DNA from: Zonotrichia leucophrys gambelii
Lineage: Eukaryota; Chordata; Aves; Passeriformes; Passerellidae
Assembly: GCF_028769735.1 (NCBI RefSeq)
Contig: NC_088173.1
Location: 20,090,038 to 20,154,037 of the forward strand
DNA: 64,000 bases
Direction of reading: 5' to 3'
A program made the translations under genes and the position numbers. The notes beneath the pieces were generated by a model. The model was not told where the DNA came from. It saw only the letters and a list, made by a program, of their open reading frames with translations, and made no database searches. This document shows, piece by piece, positions 27,694 through 41,949 of this stretch; the first letter of the stretch is position 1; the number at the start of each line of letters is the position of its first letter.

Positions 27694-30600
27694 TTTCTAA
27701 AAATATTTACAATTATCTGGAAATTTTAGGAAACTGTTGAATTTTTTAATTACCTTTCTGTCTCAAAAATCAGGTTCAGACTGTGTCTCAGGTGTTTAGT
27801 CAACCCAACTTCTAAACACCAATAAAATTTATAAGTTATCAATATTGGAACTTTTTTGTTATTTGTCTTATCACAAAATTTTCTGATGAATATATATTGT
27901 CACTGCCTTTTCAGACTTGGAGGTATATGAGGAAATCTTTTAATAGGCATAACAAAAAGAGCCATTCCCTTTATATCAACTAGAGACCATAAAGAAATCA
28001 GTTTCATTCTACTTTTAAGAAAAAGAAAGAATCCCAATTACTTTGTGGATACCATCATTATTTTACTAATTTTTAAATTGAAGTTATGCCATCCTAAATT
28101 ATTACAACACCTGTTTTAGTGCATACTTCTCTATCACTGGTATCAGTTTCATTGGAACATAGCTCAGACCACCCACTGCTCAAATAAAACCTCTGCCTGA
28201 AGTGTTGTCCAAAAGGGACTGCACAGAGCTGTGACTGATAGATAAACTGTTTACACAAGATCAAAGTGCTTGCAAGGTCAGGAGAATGTTACAAAATACA
28301 CACTCCTGTCAGAAGTAAGTAATTGAGATCAATTTATTAATCACAGGATGCTGCACGGCCAAGGATAAGGGAGGAATGTGAACATGGGGATCAGAGGACA
28401 GGTCATGACCAGGGCTTGTGGAAGGCTGCAGAGGAGGTGGTTTGGGTCACATGCACAGGAGGTTTGGGTCAGCAGGTACCTTCTGATCACTGGAGAGGGA
28501 AATCACATAACGCTGCACTGGCCAAAAGAGCACTGCTTTCTGCCAGGCATACAAACACTGACACCTCTCTAGAACACCAACCCAAGCAGCATCCTCATGA
28601 TAAAAAAGCTTGCCAAACCTAAGTCAAAATTGTGGTCGTCTCTTAAAAGAGAAGAGCAAGACTGAAGCTTTCCAGCTAGCATCATGCTAGCAACAGTGTT
28701 CTGTTAGACCATAAAAAACTACCAACAAAGGACACCAACAGCTTTTACAGTGCTTAAAAGTCAACAAGCTCTAAAGTTAAAGAAAGGAGAGACAGGTTAA
28801 TGCCTGTATTTTCTATATAGAAGACAACACAAAAGAAATTAACTTAGCAAATCTTATAAAATTCTAAGTTTGCTATTACATATTAAAAAAAATATATATG
28901 CATATGCATCGCTACTGCTTTGAGGAAGCAGAGCCACTCAGTTGGAGGAAGACACTGACTAATCACCCTAAAGCAGAAGCTGTTGAAGTGTTAAACTAGC
29001 TTTTAGCCCCAGCAGTTCCTTCTGCTATCTGGTTATTACAGTTCAATAACTCATTTGCTCAAGCTGAAAACCAACCAGGAGCTGAAAAAAGAGCAAGGGT
29101 TGTTTTCTTCATGCAGAAGAAGACAATAGAATAGTAGGATAAAAATCGTGTGATAGCTGATAAGGTCTGGTACTTCTTAAAGGTTAGGTACGTACTAACC
29201 GGAACCAACAGTTAATTAATTACAGATAGCATCACATTTTAAAATTTAACTTCTCCTCAAATACTGGACATATTTGAGGTAGATTTAAATGACTAATAAA
29301 ACCACCATATAACTCATAAGCACTGTCATCTCCTGAGTAAATTCTATCCAAATGTAGTCTCAAACGAAATACCAAAAATAAGCCTAAAATAAATTACATT
29401 GTTTACTTTCTCCTATCTAAGAGACACAAAGTAAGATTGAAACCAGAACTGAAATACTTGATGTGTATCAAATTATTTCAGTACAGACATTCACTGCTTC
29501 ATTTCTAATCCATCACCATCATATTTTCAAAGAGATAAAAAATCCCTAGGTAAATATGAGAAACACTTTTTGATTTGGAGAGGAGGGGGAGGGGGGTTAA
29601 TCCAAAATAATGTTTTTATCTTATTTGCAATAGTCCTTCGATCCCTTTCGTGCCTGCAGCAGCTGATCACAATATTTAAAAATTTTAACCCAGCCAACAC
29701 TGTTAGCTCATCTACATGCTGTCTGGTGTAAAAGTCATTGAGCCACTGGCTGCTGGCTCCCCTTTCCTGAAATGCCCTCAGTAAACTGCTTTCCCCACAG
29801 AAAACAATCAGACGTGAACAGCAGGGCATCCAGGTCATTTGGAGCTTGTCCAATCCAGCAGCACATGAAGAAGGGGGAAGTCACTATTCATTTTAATGCT
29901 GGCTGCTTCAGAGATGACAACAAAGTATTTATTATCTGAAAGCTGTCAGCATATGTAAGGAAGAGAAATCGGAAGCTGCAGCTCTGTATGTGTTTTGTAA
30001 GCCATAGTCACTGCTAGGGAAGTAATATATTCCTAAATTGTTTAAGCAGTGCATGCAGCTTAAGGCTGAAGTGATTGTTTATGCATTTGTAATAGCATTA
30101 CACACAGGATTATGAGTTAAGTGGTTAACAGATGGAGGGACAGAAATTTCCAAGTCCTTTTGTTAAAATTACCTAGGATATTCTTCTTCAGTAGCCAAAG
30201 AGATGTTTTTAAAAAGAAAATTACATACCTCAGGCCAAGGTTTATAAACTTCCACTTCAATCTACTATCCTGTTTACAAATACACGAGAAAAACATTAAG
30301 AGACTGCACATCTGAAGATGCCTGCAAAAGTGATCTCACTTCCCTTTGTTCATAAGTTGACTTAAATCTTTTGCACTGATTCAATGGTAAAATACATGTT
30401 ACTTCCACTGAGAACAAAAGGGAAACCAGTGTTGCTATCATGGAGTGACCTAAATCCTACCTCAAGTCTCCACATTAATGCAGTGCATTTATCTATTCTG
30501 AAATGAATCATTTACAGATGGCTTTTGCTCTAACTTCATGGATAACTTCTGGGAGAGACCCACTGATCTAATTTGTGTCTACAGAACAAGTAGTAAAGTT

Positions 30601-33600
30601 GTGTCATTGTCTAGATTAGACTTTATGTGCAAAACCCAGATCACACAAAACAATTTATGCAAGCCTGGTTATCTCTTTCAGTAACTCCATTTTATAAGAC
30701 AATAAACATCTACTATCAAAAGAACATCAAAAAATGTATGTTTGGGAGACGTACTCATTATTTCTTGGAATTTGACTGTAAGTCAGTTGTGGGTCTTTCT
30801 TCATCTATTTGTCTTATACAGCTTATGGTGTTGAGATGCTGGCCCCCCAGTTTACCTGCTCAGGCAATACTGCAGGTGTAACAGAAATATTGCTTGCCAC
30901 TGTACTATAAAAGGTGAAGGTGACAGGAAGACTTGTATTCGCTTTCAGGGTGGCATGCCAAAGGAGCAATTCCTGTTACCAGAGCACACAAGTAGGGGCA
31001 TTTTCAGAATCTGTCATTACAGAAGTTACTTGACTGCTATTCAAAAGTAAATGATTTAATTTTTATATTCTGAGGGCAATCTGCAGCTGAAATAAGAGCA
31101 ACAACTACTGCTGTATTAATACCTGTTCTTTATGACAGGTCTGCAGCTGTGGTCATCAACACCTTCCAAAGGAAAATAATCTCAATTAGATCTCAATCAT
31201 CCTGTTAACAAATACGATTGGTTAATAAAAAACAAATCCTTTTTTTTTTTTTAATTTTCACTTGCCTAGGACTGAGGCCAAAACCCAAAAGCCATTTCTG
31301 AAAGGGATTTCCCTTTAATGAGTGGCAGTGTAGGTTGCTTTGAGACACCAAAGGAGAGAAGATACCAGGAGTGGAGAGCACTTCACTAGAATAGCAAGGG
31401 CATTGTCTAAGGAGTCAGCAACAGTGCAACAAGGTTTATCTGTGCTGACATTCTCAATTCTTTAAAAATGAGGAACACTCTCGAACAGCTTAATCCTTGC
31501 TTTATATCATTTTTTCTCCTGACAAGACTTTTCCCTTTTCTCTTTGCATATCCAAACAGAACATCCAGCCAATAACACTAGTTGTGTTCATTTGCTCATC
31601 TCATGCTCCAGAAGAAAACCAACTCTCTTCCCACCCTGACCCTACATGAGCACAAGCCAAGGTTGCGCCTTTGTGCGTCGGTGTAAACAGATGTTTAACT
31701 CAGTAACTGGTGTCCTTGAATCTTGTAATTCATTTGCCTCTTCCTGTGGGGATGTGATTTATAATACCCTCTCTCTCTTCCTTTCATATTTATCCAAATA
31801 CATCAGCAGAAGCAGCCCTACAGGCCGCTGGCCAGCAGAGTTGCAGACCCCTTCCTGTAGTCATTAGAGTCCAAAGGACTAGGTGGAAATGACATTAAAA
31901 TGAACATTAGTCCACTTGATATCTCACCACATTCCTCACCAGCGGAAAAGGGAGCAATTTTTTTTAAGCAGGAATGTGGGGACAAAAATTTCTCTTCATG
32001 CTGGGCACCAAACCCACAACGTAATCCTAAACAGAAAAGAGTGTATTTAGATGCTGGAGTAACATGCAGAAAGTAGAGGATAACTCACCCTATCTACTAA
32101 TTTAAATGATAGCAAATTGCAGTTAATTTTCACAAATTCATTTTCCCAAAACGTTAAAGCAAATAAAGATGAGATACCAACACAAATCCCTCTAGAAATT
32201 AAAATTCATTACCTTGGAGCATAGTACTCTGGTCAGTGGCCTAAACCACAAAAGTCAACATTGTTTTACTTTATTTTGGCAAAGGATTTTGAATGAAGTT
32301 GCAAATTTCCTACATGGATTGAGCTGCACAGACCTTTGGATCCTTAGCATATGGCCCTTCAAATCCCTTCCTCCCTGGGACATGAATTTCTCGTTCATTC
32401 TACCAAATACACTGTTGAAGGTGTTGATTTATATAAATTAAAGGGGGTTGTACCTTCTAGCCCCTTTCCTGCAGGCTTCTGGGGCCCAAGGATGGTATTA
32501 TATGACTTTTCATTTGTGCCAGATGCAGAAAGGCAGCAAGAAACTGAGGCAATGCTCCACAGCTAAACCACATGAAGTTTTTAATCATTTTCTGCTTTGA
32601 ATGAACCCCTCCCTGTGCAGCAGGAAAAGAGGCTGCATCAATCCCATTCACTTCTTGCATCCAGCATAATAGAGGCACTGCTCTGCTTCTTTCTCTCCCA
32701 ACCCCCTGCCAAGATAGCCAATAAACAAAGGCGATGTTTGAATGAAAAGTCCAAACCACTGCAAGGGCATAATGACAACTTCTCACCTTCTCTTTAATGC
32801 TGGTGGACTTCAAACAACCCAAACAGCCCTTCCCACCTCAGCCTCATTCCTCCAAGACTGCTCCAGTGCCCTGTCCACATGCAGCCAATGGCACTTTATA
32901 AAAACTTATTTAAGCAATTGTAAGGGGATGGGATACAGAAGGTGAAGAGTTCCTTCCAACAAAAGGAAGATTATTGTCTCAGTTGAGTACATATATTCCT
33001 TTGAGTCTACTTAATGCATTTATAAGTGCCTTCTGCAAATGACTTGCCATCTTTTTTCCTTTAGGACTTAAAGGTTACACTAAATTTCAGAGATACCTTA
33101 TATTAACTTTGATCTGTGTGTTAAAAATAAGTAGATAAATGGTGCTAAAGTCTTTTCATTCCGGAAGGATGTTGGGTGATAAACTGCAAGGGTCAAAATC
33201 TGACCTGCACAACTCCAGAGCAGAACTTCATTACTTAAGCTATACAGAGAGCTCAAAAGACCTGATTTCCTAGTGGTCCCAAGAGACATAATGATTGGCA
33301 GGCAGATAAATAAGGAAGTAGAGTTATAAGAAATATGGACTATCTTTGAATTTAGAGGAAATGAGAAAAGCAGAAGGACCTTTTGCAGTCCAAGTTAAGT
33401 ACAGGCTTAAGAATAAAAGGCATAACATTAATAAATCTTCAGATTAAATAAATATTTAAGACAGGAGAAAAGCAAATTGCTAAATCATAAAGTGCTCTAA
33501 ATTTGGATTAGAAAAGACTGCTCTTCAGATAAAAATATGTCTTCCTTGCAAACTGTAGGGAAGTGAAATTGGAGGAAAGACAGACTGGCTTCCAGTAAGA

Positions 33601-34845
33601 AAAATGTTTTTGCTTCTAGAGATACAAATGGATAAACTGCATTTTGGGAAAAAGGCAGAGTGAACTGATAGGCTGAAACATAGAAAATTAAAGGAAGTAG
33701 CAGTAAAATTTTACTTGGTAGGAAATAATTTTTTTTAAATCCAACAACACCCGAACCCACATGACCACTTTTACTTACATTTATTAATTTACATTTCTCA
33801 ACATACAAACAAAAAATTATTTTCCTTCTGATAGCAGCTTTAAAGACAAATGTGCAGTGGTAGAAAGCACACAAGGTGTTTTTCTGTCCAGCATTTTTCA
33901 AAGAAAATTCCAGAGGAAAGCTGCTGGTGATTTATTTTATAATAGATATGACAAATATGGAATCCAGTGGAAGGTAGTGTTGCATTTCTTATTTCCATAG
34001 ATGTCACAACAACTACATTTTTCCATTTTTGTGTGTCTATCTATTCTTAGACATAGTATGCCTTCTGACAGAATAGCAAAAAATTTCAAAATTCCATACA
34101 ATTTTGGGTTAAATCCATAACATAAAGTAGTAAAAGCTAATAGCATTTCAGGGAAAAAATGTTATATCTTTGTTATTTATGTTTTTGCAGCATATAATAA
34201 AGTTCTTTCAAATCACTTTAGTTGTGGGAACAAATTTTCTTACAAGTTTTAATTAATGACTTGATACTCTCTCTTTTTTTGAGTCACATACAGGTATTCT
34301 GGATAGGGTTGTGGGATGGAAAACAGAGATTGGCTGGATATGGCCATTAAGCCCTGCTATAGTATACAGCAATAAAGTTACTGAAGAAGTCTGATGCTTA
34401 TTAATAGCAATCACCAGCTCTATAAATCAGACTAGACATTACCTGTGTTGACCACGTGATCCCAAATGAATGACACATGGTCCTGGCACAGGCCATGAGA
34501 AGAGTGCTGTAGTCTGTAGATTTCATAAAAATAAGGTAAAAAGCACTAAAACCATTCTGTAAAGAACAAAAAAAAAATTGATAATAAGGTTTGTTTCAAA
34601 ACTGGAAAGGTTTGCTATTCAACCACCAATCTATGCCAAATACAGTTAGGTGATATATTACGATCAATAGAAAAATGTGAAAAATAACAACATGACTGAC
34701 ATTTAAAGAAACCTCAGTGAAATGCTTTTACCTCTATAAGAAGAAGAAGCTTTTGTAGAGTGCCTGGCCACAACCACTATTTCCAGCTCCAATTTCCATG
34801 AAATGCACCCTTGGTGCAGAATTTAAAAGCCATCACTGCAAATGC

Positions 34846-35133
34846 CCTTCCTTCTTCTCCCAGCTTTTACTGCTGAGTATGAGGTCTTGTAGTATGGAAT
34901 ATCCCTTTGGTCAGCTGGGATCAGCTGCTCCAGCTGTGTCCCCTCTCAACTCCTGTGCACCCCCAGCCTCCTCACTGGCTGGGTGGGGTGAGGAGCAGAA
35001 AAGGACTTGACTCTGTGCAAGCCCTGCTTAGCAATAACGAAAACATCCCTGTGTCATCAACACAGTTTCCAGAATAAATCCAAAAGACAGCTACCCTGAA
35101 GAAAATTAACTCTATTATAGCTAAACCCACTAC
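34846..35133 (-). mobile_element. Avian endogenous retrovirus LTR fragment, copy 2
   Basis: Same LTR family and orientation as the copies near 15.9 and 54.7 kb. Only the half that reads from the promoter-like region (gctgagtatgaggtc near 34871) to the LTR edge near 35133 remains. Matching stretches include tatggaatatccctttggtc and gaagaaaattaactctatta. The R/U5 half is missing, so it is a truncated solo LTR. Confidence 0.8.
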
Positions 35134-38100
35134 AGATTTCTTCACATTTTTCTTAGCCTTGGTTTTGTCCTGACATTCACATATTCTTTAAAACAGAAAA
35201 GGACCAAGAAAGGAAGGTCTTCTACTTTCCTCCTGTATTCATTAGATTTCTTGCACTCCTGGATTATTTTTCCATTTCTTTATTTGGCCTTTTTTTTTGT
35301 TTGTTTTTACAAAAACCTGCTAAAATATTTTATTTAAAATCCTGTTCTTTATGTAATTTTTGCTTCTTAGTGACTGTCTGGTGACTGAAGACTCTGCTTA
35401 TCAGAGCCTTATCTTACAAACAAGATAGTGAGACTGGCCATTTTACCACTTGCACTGCTGTGTGCAAGGCCAGGGGCATGCTAGAGAATGAAATAGTAGT
35501 TGGTGAACTACTCTTGCACTGAAATATATTTGAGACATGCAGCAATAGAATTGAAATTGCTGAACTTTAATAAAATAAGAGAAACCAGCTAACCAACATA
35601 TAACTCACTCATACTCAATCAATCCAACATATCCTCTTCAAAGCACTCACAATTTATTTCAGAGTCCATAAGGGAATAATCAAAAGAAACAATGTCACAA
35701 ACTATGTCATGTTAGCCACTAAGATTTAGCTGAAATGAGTATAAACAAAGTCTCTCCCTTCTTCATGCCTAATTAAAGAGCAGTTAATTATGATTGTCTA
35801 GAAGAGACAATTTCCCTCAGAAGAAATTTCCAGTGGGAAAGATGAAACCAACTTTTAAAAAGCATCTTGATAAATGATTTTCTGGGTGGGAATTCAGTTC
35901 AGTGAAGAAAGATGACAAAATACAAAACAGGCAAGATGTGAATGTAGGCTGGGGTAACTGTAGGTCTCTTTCAGAACTCTACTGTTCATGCCAGGGATCC
36001 ATTTGAAAATGCAATCCTGATGTTATTCTACCATAAATTTTGCTACAAGCTCATGTCTGATTTCCACTGTGTTTCTTACACTTTGAATAAATGAAGTGGG
36101 AAACAGAACAACAAATTCTGAAGTATTCCTCAGGTGACTTGTATCAGAACACAGTATTTAATGAAGTGCCATAACAGGCAACTGTAGTCCTCCTTTTTGG
36201 AAGGACATCAAGCACTGGGGATGTTGGCAATAGTATACATTTTTCACTTGAACACTATTTCCAGAGTCTTTTTTTTTTTCCACTTGAAACAATCAATCTC
36301 ACTTAGGATGCAAACAGCTGTTCTTCATTCAACAACTTCATACAGAATAAAGGATTTTAAAGGACACTTTTGGGGTATTTTCTGTATTCATATGCAAACT
36401 TCTATGAAGATCATGACCAAAAGTAAAAATAAAAAAAAAGGTCCTCACTTATGCACAGAAGCAGAAACGTCACTGTATTTTATCACAATAGTTCAGGTTT
36501 TCTGTTCTTTCTCAGTCATTCTACACTGTAGTCAAATCCTATTTTCAGATTCAGAATCTCCTTATGAAGGCACATTGTGACAATGTCAAATTGTTTTTAG
36601 CAATTGAAGCTTAGAGATTCAAACGCCTTTTTTCTCCAACTTGCTCTTTCAATGTCATTTGAGATTTTAAATAAAAGCAGTGAATTTGTGGCTTCTCAGA
36701 AGAGACAGGATATATGCTGTTCTCAAGGAAAGAAGAGAGGCAACTGCACATCTTATTTCTGACAAATGTCTTTGCTTCTGGTTCACTTTGGTTAAGTAGT
36801 CTCAGTATAAAGTAAACAAATTTAATCCAATTTATATTTCTAAGTATTTTTTCCCATTGTTTTCAGTATGATACGCTGAATCCAACAAACAATCCAAGTT
36901 TTTTGGGGTAAAAACCAGTAACTCTATGGATTGCCAACTATCTTTTCAAGGGAAAACTAACCATCTTCTCTGTTTGTCTCCTCAGGAAAGGAGATCCTCA
37001 GGCCAATAACCTTTTAGAAAGGCAAACCCAATAGCTCTTCATTCCTAGTTCTGCCAAACCAACACTAAGAAAGACTTGGAATCAATGCCTCTAAAATAAA
37101 CTTTTAAAAAATAAAATAATAAAAGTGTGATTTTTATTCATACGTCTATTCTAGAATCAATATTTTCTCAAGGCTTCCTGAAACAAAAGTACTTTGAAAA
37201 ATTCTCAGCAGAACTTTCATGGTGGCTATACATAAACATAACACTAATATGCCCTTTGCAGTTGAGAATTTGAGCCAGATTTTGTGTAAACAACATTAAG
37301 AGCTGCCCCTCCCTGCTTGTGTCTCTCCTTCCCCCACCATTAATAGGCATAATGGTGGGTTACCACACATTAAATTCATTTAGCCCTCACTAAATTTCCC
37401 AAATGTTAAGAACCTCCTTTGTAGCATTAAAAAAAAAAAAAAGCCAACAACACAATTCCATCCAATGATATCATGAATCAGCCCATTCTTTAAACAGTTG
37501 TACACTAAAATTAACACTAATGTAATTTTACGTCAGGGCAAACTGACTAAGAAAATTCAGGATTTATCTGCTCTAAAATACACATTTTAAAAAGCATTAT
37601 GTCAATGGCGCAGCAATCTCAAGGAAGTTTTACACTAATAGGATAAAAATTGAATTACTACTGTGATTACCTAGAAATATTCCAAAGACATTTTATTCAA
37701 TGTCTTCATGATAACATTGCCTTTGCTGACATAATAACAATAAGAATTTTTAAGCAACTAATTAAATGTCAAGAAGGAATATTTTCAGCTCTGTATGGTC
37801 TTCCTATATAGTATAGTCAAGGCTCTTGATTTTTGTAATTAAAACCGTTTGTCTCACGACCGTCAGAAGAAATAGCAACAATGTAAAAAAGGCAAGCATA
37901 TTAGTAAATGTGTCTCAAAAAAGTCAGCTTTTGTCCATGCAGCTCTTCAGAACATCAACTCTGCCAAGACATCTCAACAACTGTCAACACCTGCTATATT
38001 TTAATATTCTACTTGAGAATTGATACTCAAGATGTCCAGGTTGCAGATGTGAGTCATTATTATATTCTATCTATTGTAATAGAAGTGTTTTTGTCTTCAC

Positions 38101-41100
38101 TAGCTACAGTTCTTTCAATTACAAAAGTGTACTGCTATTACTATTAAATTAATTGAACACATAGCAAATGTTTTGCACAAATTTGAGCAGAGTTTCATAA
38201 CTGAAAAGGCACCTTTGGGTATTTCTCTCTCTCCATTAGACAACATTCTGTACAATATGGCTCCTGATAGTTGAGAAATGGGACTATTATCCCTGGGAAA
38301 CTATTCTGTCTCCAACACTAAAGTGGTCTCCTGACACTCAACTAAAATATTGTATTGTTCAGATTCATTTTTTTACTCCCACATATATTCTTCTAACATG
38401 CTCTAAACAATCTGACTCTACTCCATGAATGACAAGCCATATTCAAGCCAAAATGTCTTTTTCATCTTTCCTTTTTCACTATAACTTCCCTTCATTGCAT
38501 TTCATTGTGTGGACACTTCCCTGACATGTCCCTAGAAAACATGAATGGAAGGAGAGAAAGGTCATTGAGCATGCTCTGAAAGATTTTATATTCCTAATGA
38601 TTATTAGCATTCCTTGTATTTCAGATGTTGCTATCACACAGTAAACATCCTCTAACATACATGCATAAATTCAGGGATCCTTTCCAGTAGTTGTAACAAC
38701 ACAGGAAGAATTACTACATCTGAAGGCCATTGAAGACATCCACACAGACAAAAAACCCGTCATCTATCTTTTTGTCTGTCATGTCACTTAATCTTGTGTT
38801 ATGAGATTTCATAAATAAATAAAAACCAGTGAAAACAATTTCAGAAATGGGATCCAAATAGAGGGACTCGAGCCTTGCTAATGTTTCCTTTTGTTGTCCA
38901 CCCAATATCACTGTACCACATAGATATTTTTTGCCACTGCCATAGCTTGTTTTCTTTGTGAACTCAGAATGAAATATCAGGGGAAATGGGAACATTTTCT
39001 AACTTTCAAAATGCGTTTTCCTTTGTTCTTTTTGTTTTAATCAGACTTCATTCATCCCAATTCTATGATACAATATTTAAGCAGCTGCTTATTGTTTTGA
39101 TTAATCGAATTAAATCAAGCAGAGTAACATTAAAATGTTGTCCTGAGTATACAATTTAGAGCAGAAAAACTTGATAGTGCTAGAGGGGAAAAAAATCTCA
39201 ACCTGTAAGAGCTGTAAGCCCAGTGTTACCCTCTCTCACAAATGGGTAGTCACACCAGATATACGTGATTATGAACCAAAGCAAGCCATTTCTTAGGCTG
39301 TCTTCAGTTCTCTGTTTGAAAAATTCACTAACCGATGCAATTAGTCATCTAACTGTTCCCTAGGTCCATATGATATACTGCTTTCACCTAGGTAGGTGAA
39401 ACCAATATATCATAAAGCATTTTTAAAGAATATGAAGGATGCATTGAAAAAAGAATAAATCAGCAACAGTGCTGACTTTAGAGACTGCTTTATTTCAATG
39501 TAATTTAGTTGTAGCTGTGATAGCTTTATATTCTTTGTTCTGGCTTCTCTTTCTTTTTCTTTTTTTTTTTTTTTGACTAACCAATTAATAATCAAATCAT
39601 AATCAGAAATTATAGAATCAAAATCAGAGCAAGTCCTTTGGTAAGGTTCTGCCAATCTGTATGATCAGGTATGTTAATGTGATATAAACCATCCCCTCCT
39701 ATTACTCATTTGGACCTAACTTCAGACCTGAAGTCAAAGCAAAATTCTCCTCTGGTTACTGGCCAGATCTATTTTAAGATTGAATACTTTCCTGAAATTG
39801 CATACACATATCAGGTCTCTAAACTTTGAGATCTGTACATTTTGGCAGAACAAAACCATTTAATTATAAAAGTTGCAGTGAGCCTTGGCGGTAACCACTC
39901 TCTGTGGCGGTGCAGCACAGAGTCAGTGCAACGCACACACAGCCTGTGAGGTCAACAACAATTTCCTCTGTTAGAACAAATTGGGTGTGCCACTTGTACC
40001 CCAGCAGCACAGCAAAAGTGCAGAACTGATTCCCCAGGTGGATAAAGCTTCCATCCAATGAATTTAATTTTTACAGTGGTTCAAAAGCAATCTGCTTTAA
40101 ATGAAAAAGTAACGCTGCAATATTGTGTTAAGGATCTGATTTGGCTCTCACCCATGCTTAGGTCAATCCGCGATTTCATGGGTCTCACAGCAAGGCAATA
40201 TTACTCAAATATGTTGTAGACTATAACAAAAGGTCAGCAAAGAACAGAAAATCTGCTGTGTGTGCACCTACCTTGCTTTATTCACTTCAGCTTGACCTCC
40301 ACACCTTGTATGTAAGGCAACCATTTTAACCGCTTTCCCTGGTGACTTTTACTCTTTTTAACCTTTTTCTCTCTTTTGTTTGTTAAGGTTTTTTTTAAGG
40401 ACAAAAGGAAAGCTTCTCACAAACATACCTTACCTTCCCTCTTATCAGTGTGATATTGATCACAGGATTTGATCTGCCACAGACCTAAATTCTCCAAAAG
40501 CCTGTCAGCCATGCAGACCAGTACATTCTATCAAAATAACACTTTATGCTAAATTTAACATTAAATAATAATATTCAGCACATCAGAAGCTCTTTAGGTA
40601 GTTGAGAAGAAAACTTTATGATATGCTTCAGGAAACACAATTTAAATCCAGTGACATTGCCACAGTCAAAAAAAGTTTGTGTCAAATAGGAAGCAGAACA
40701 AGTATCATCTTCACCCTGATGGGTATGTTGTCAATAAACGCACTGTAACTAGATCTCAAATCTGGATCTGCACATGTGGATAACCCACACTGCTTTTCAC
40801 AATTTCAAAAACAAAAATAAATTATTTTTTCATTATTTTCTTATTGTTAGGCTAGTTATAAGGCATACTTCCCCTATAAGGGAGGAGTTCACTGCATATG
40901 TCATTTTTCATTACATCAGGAAAAACCTCCTAGGACTTGTAAATAGCTGTGTTTTTAATAGCATCTGATAGCACCACGAGGCACAGACTAGGATCATGGC
41001 CAGTGAGAAGATAGAACCCATATGGTCCATTTATCAGCAAGATCATCATTAAGAACACCTTCTGCATTTTCACCACTCTGAAGCATATGAGATCTACAGA

Positions 41101-41949
41101 GGAATAACCAACCAGAGAAGTAAAATCAAACTTTGTATTTGAAGTTATGGCAACTGCTCTCTTCTGACTTCCACATATTCCATGTGAAAAAATCCCCGCA
41201 ATGATGTGCTCAAAAGCAATACTTTGACATGACCATAGACAATCACTTCCACAGGGCTTTGGAAATACACCATAATGTCTTGCCCCCAATCCAACCTCTT
41301 CTCCATCCATTTCTGCTGCAGTATTTAATACAGGACAGCAGGATTTATACAGGGGCCTGTATGAATCAACAACAACAAAAGAAATCTTTCCAAAAAGTAA
41401 TGATCTTGGCTCAACCCTGTGGTTATCAGAGTAATCCTCAGGGGAATAAGAAAGTCAAATTTAGAGAAAAGGAAGGCTTTTGCAAACAGAGAGAGAGAGA
41501 ATATTAAGGGGAGATGAAAACAGAAAAGTGGAAAATAAGATAGCATGGAAACTTGCATTTGCTTTCACCCTCAGACTTTCCCAGTTCCTTTTGATTAACC
41601 ATGCCAGGGAGACACTGCTTCTGCTTGCTTTTCTTTCAGAAATTCAAGCATTGCAATTCCACCAAGCTGATAAATTATGTAACAACATCAAAAATACACA
41701 TTTTATTTTTTTAACTTTAGTAATATCTCTGCCTGAACTTTGTAGTAAAAGACCTTGGAGAAACTGTTTGTAGTTCATTTCTTGATCAAACAACCTGAAA
41801 AATGAGCCAAAGAGAGTGGAGCAGCATTATAAAAACACAGAAATTATTAAGCTTTTGAACTTCACACACATCAGCTATCGAAAAAGAAAAATATATATGA
41901 GTAATAATAGGACTGTTAAAACAAGCAAAGAGATCTAAACGGACATTCA
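35134..41949. other. Intergenic DNA downstream of TLL1, no supported gene
   Basis: About 6.8 kb with no credible exon or RNA gene. It contains a long T tract near 39552-39574 and a more G+C-balanced block at about 39860-40060 that could be a conserved element. Part of the right end could belong to a longer TLL1 3' UTR. Confidence 0.6.
39552..39574. repeat. Poly(T) tract
   Basis: A homopolymer-rich run of T broken once by C. There is no adjoining retrotransposed sequence that I recognise, so it need not be the tail of a retrocopy. Confidence 0.8.

Larger units (their letters stand above)
16177..34845. other. Long intergenic stretch, no supported gene
   Basis: About 18.7 kb of mostly AT-rich DNA. 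Short frames occur throughout but none has a domain, codon pattern or splice context that supports a gene. It holds a GATA microsatellite (17136-17163), a tandem A/T-rich repeat (25088-25130), a 40-base-period duplication (27623-27693) and three blocks that look like candidate conserved non-coding elements (about 23790-24130, 29620-30110 and 32457-32820). Confidence 0.65.

Noticed and set aside
33497..33901. A 134-codon minus-strand frame, the longest in the window
   Set aside because: Hydrophobic-looking composition is what AT-rich random sequence gives; no signal for an exon, no family resemblance.
37430..37442. Poly(A) run as the tail of a processed pseudogene
   Set aside because: No recognisable coding or UTR sequence of any gene precedes it and no target duplication was seen.
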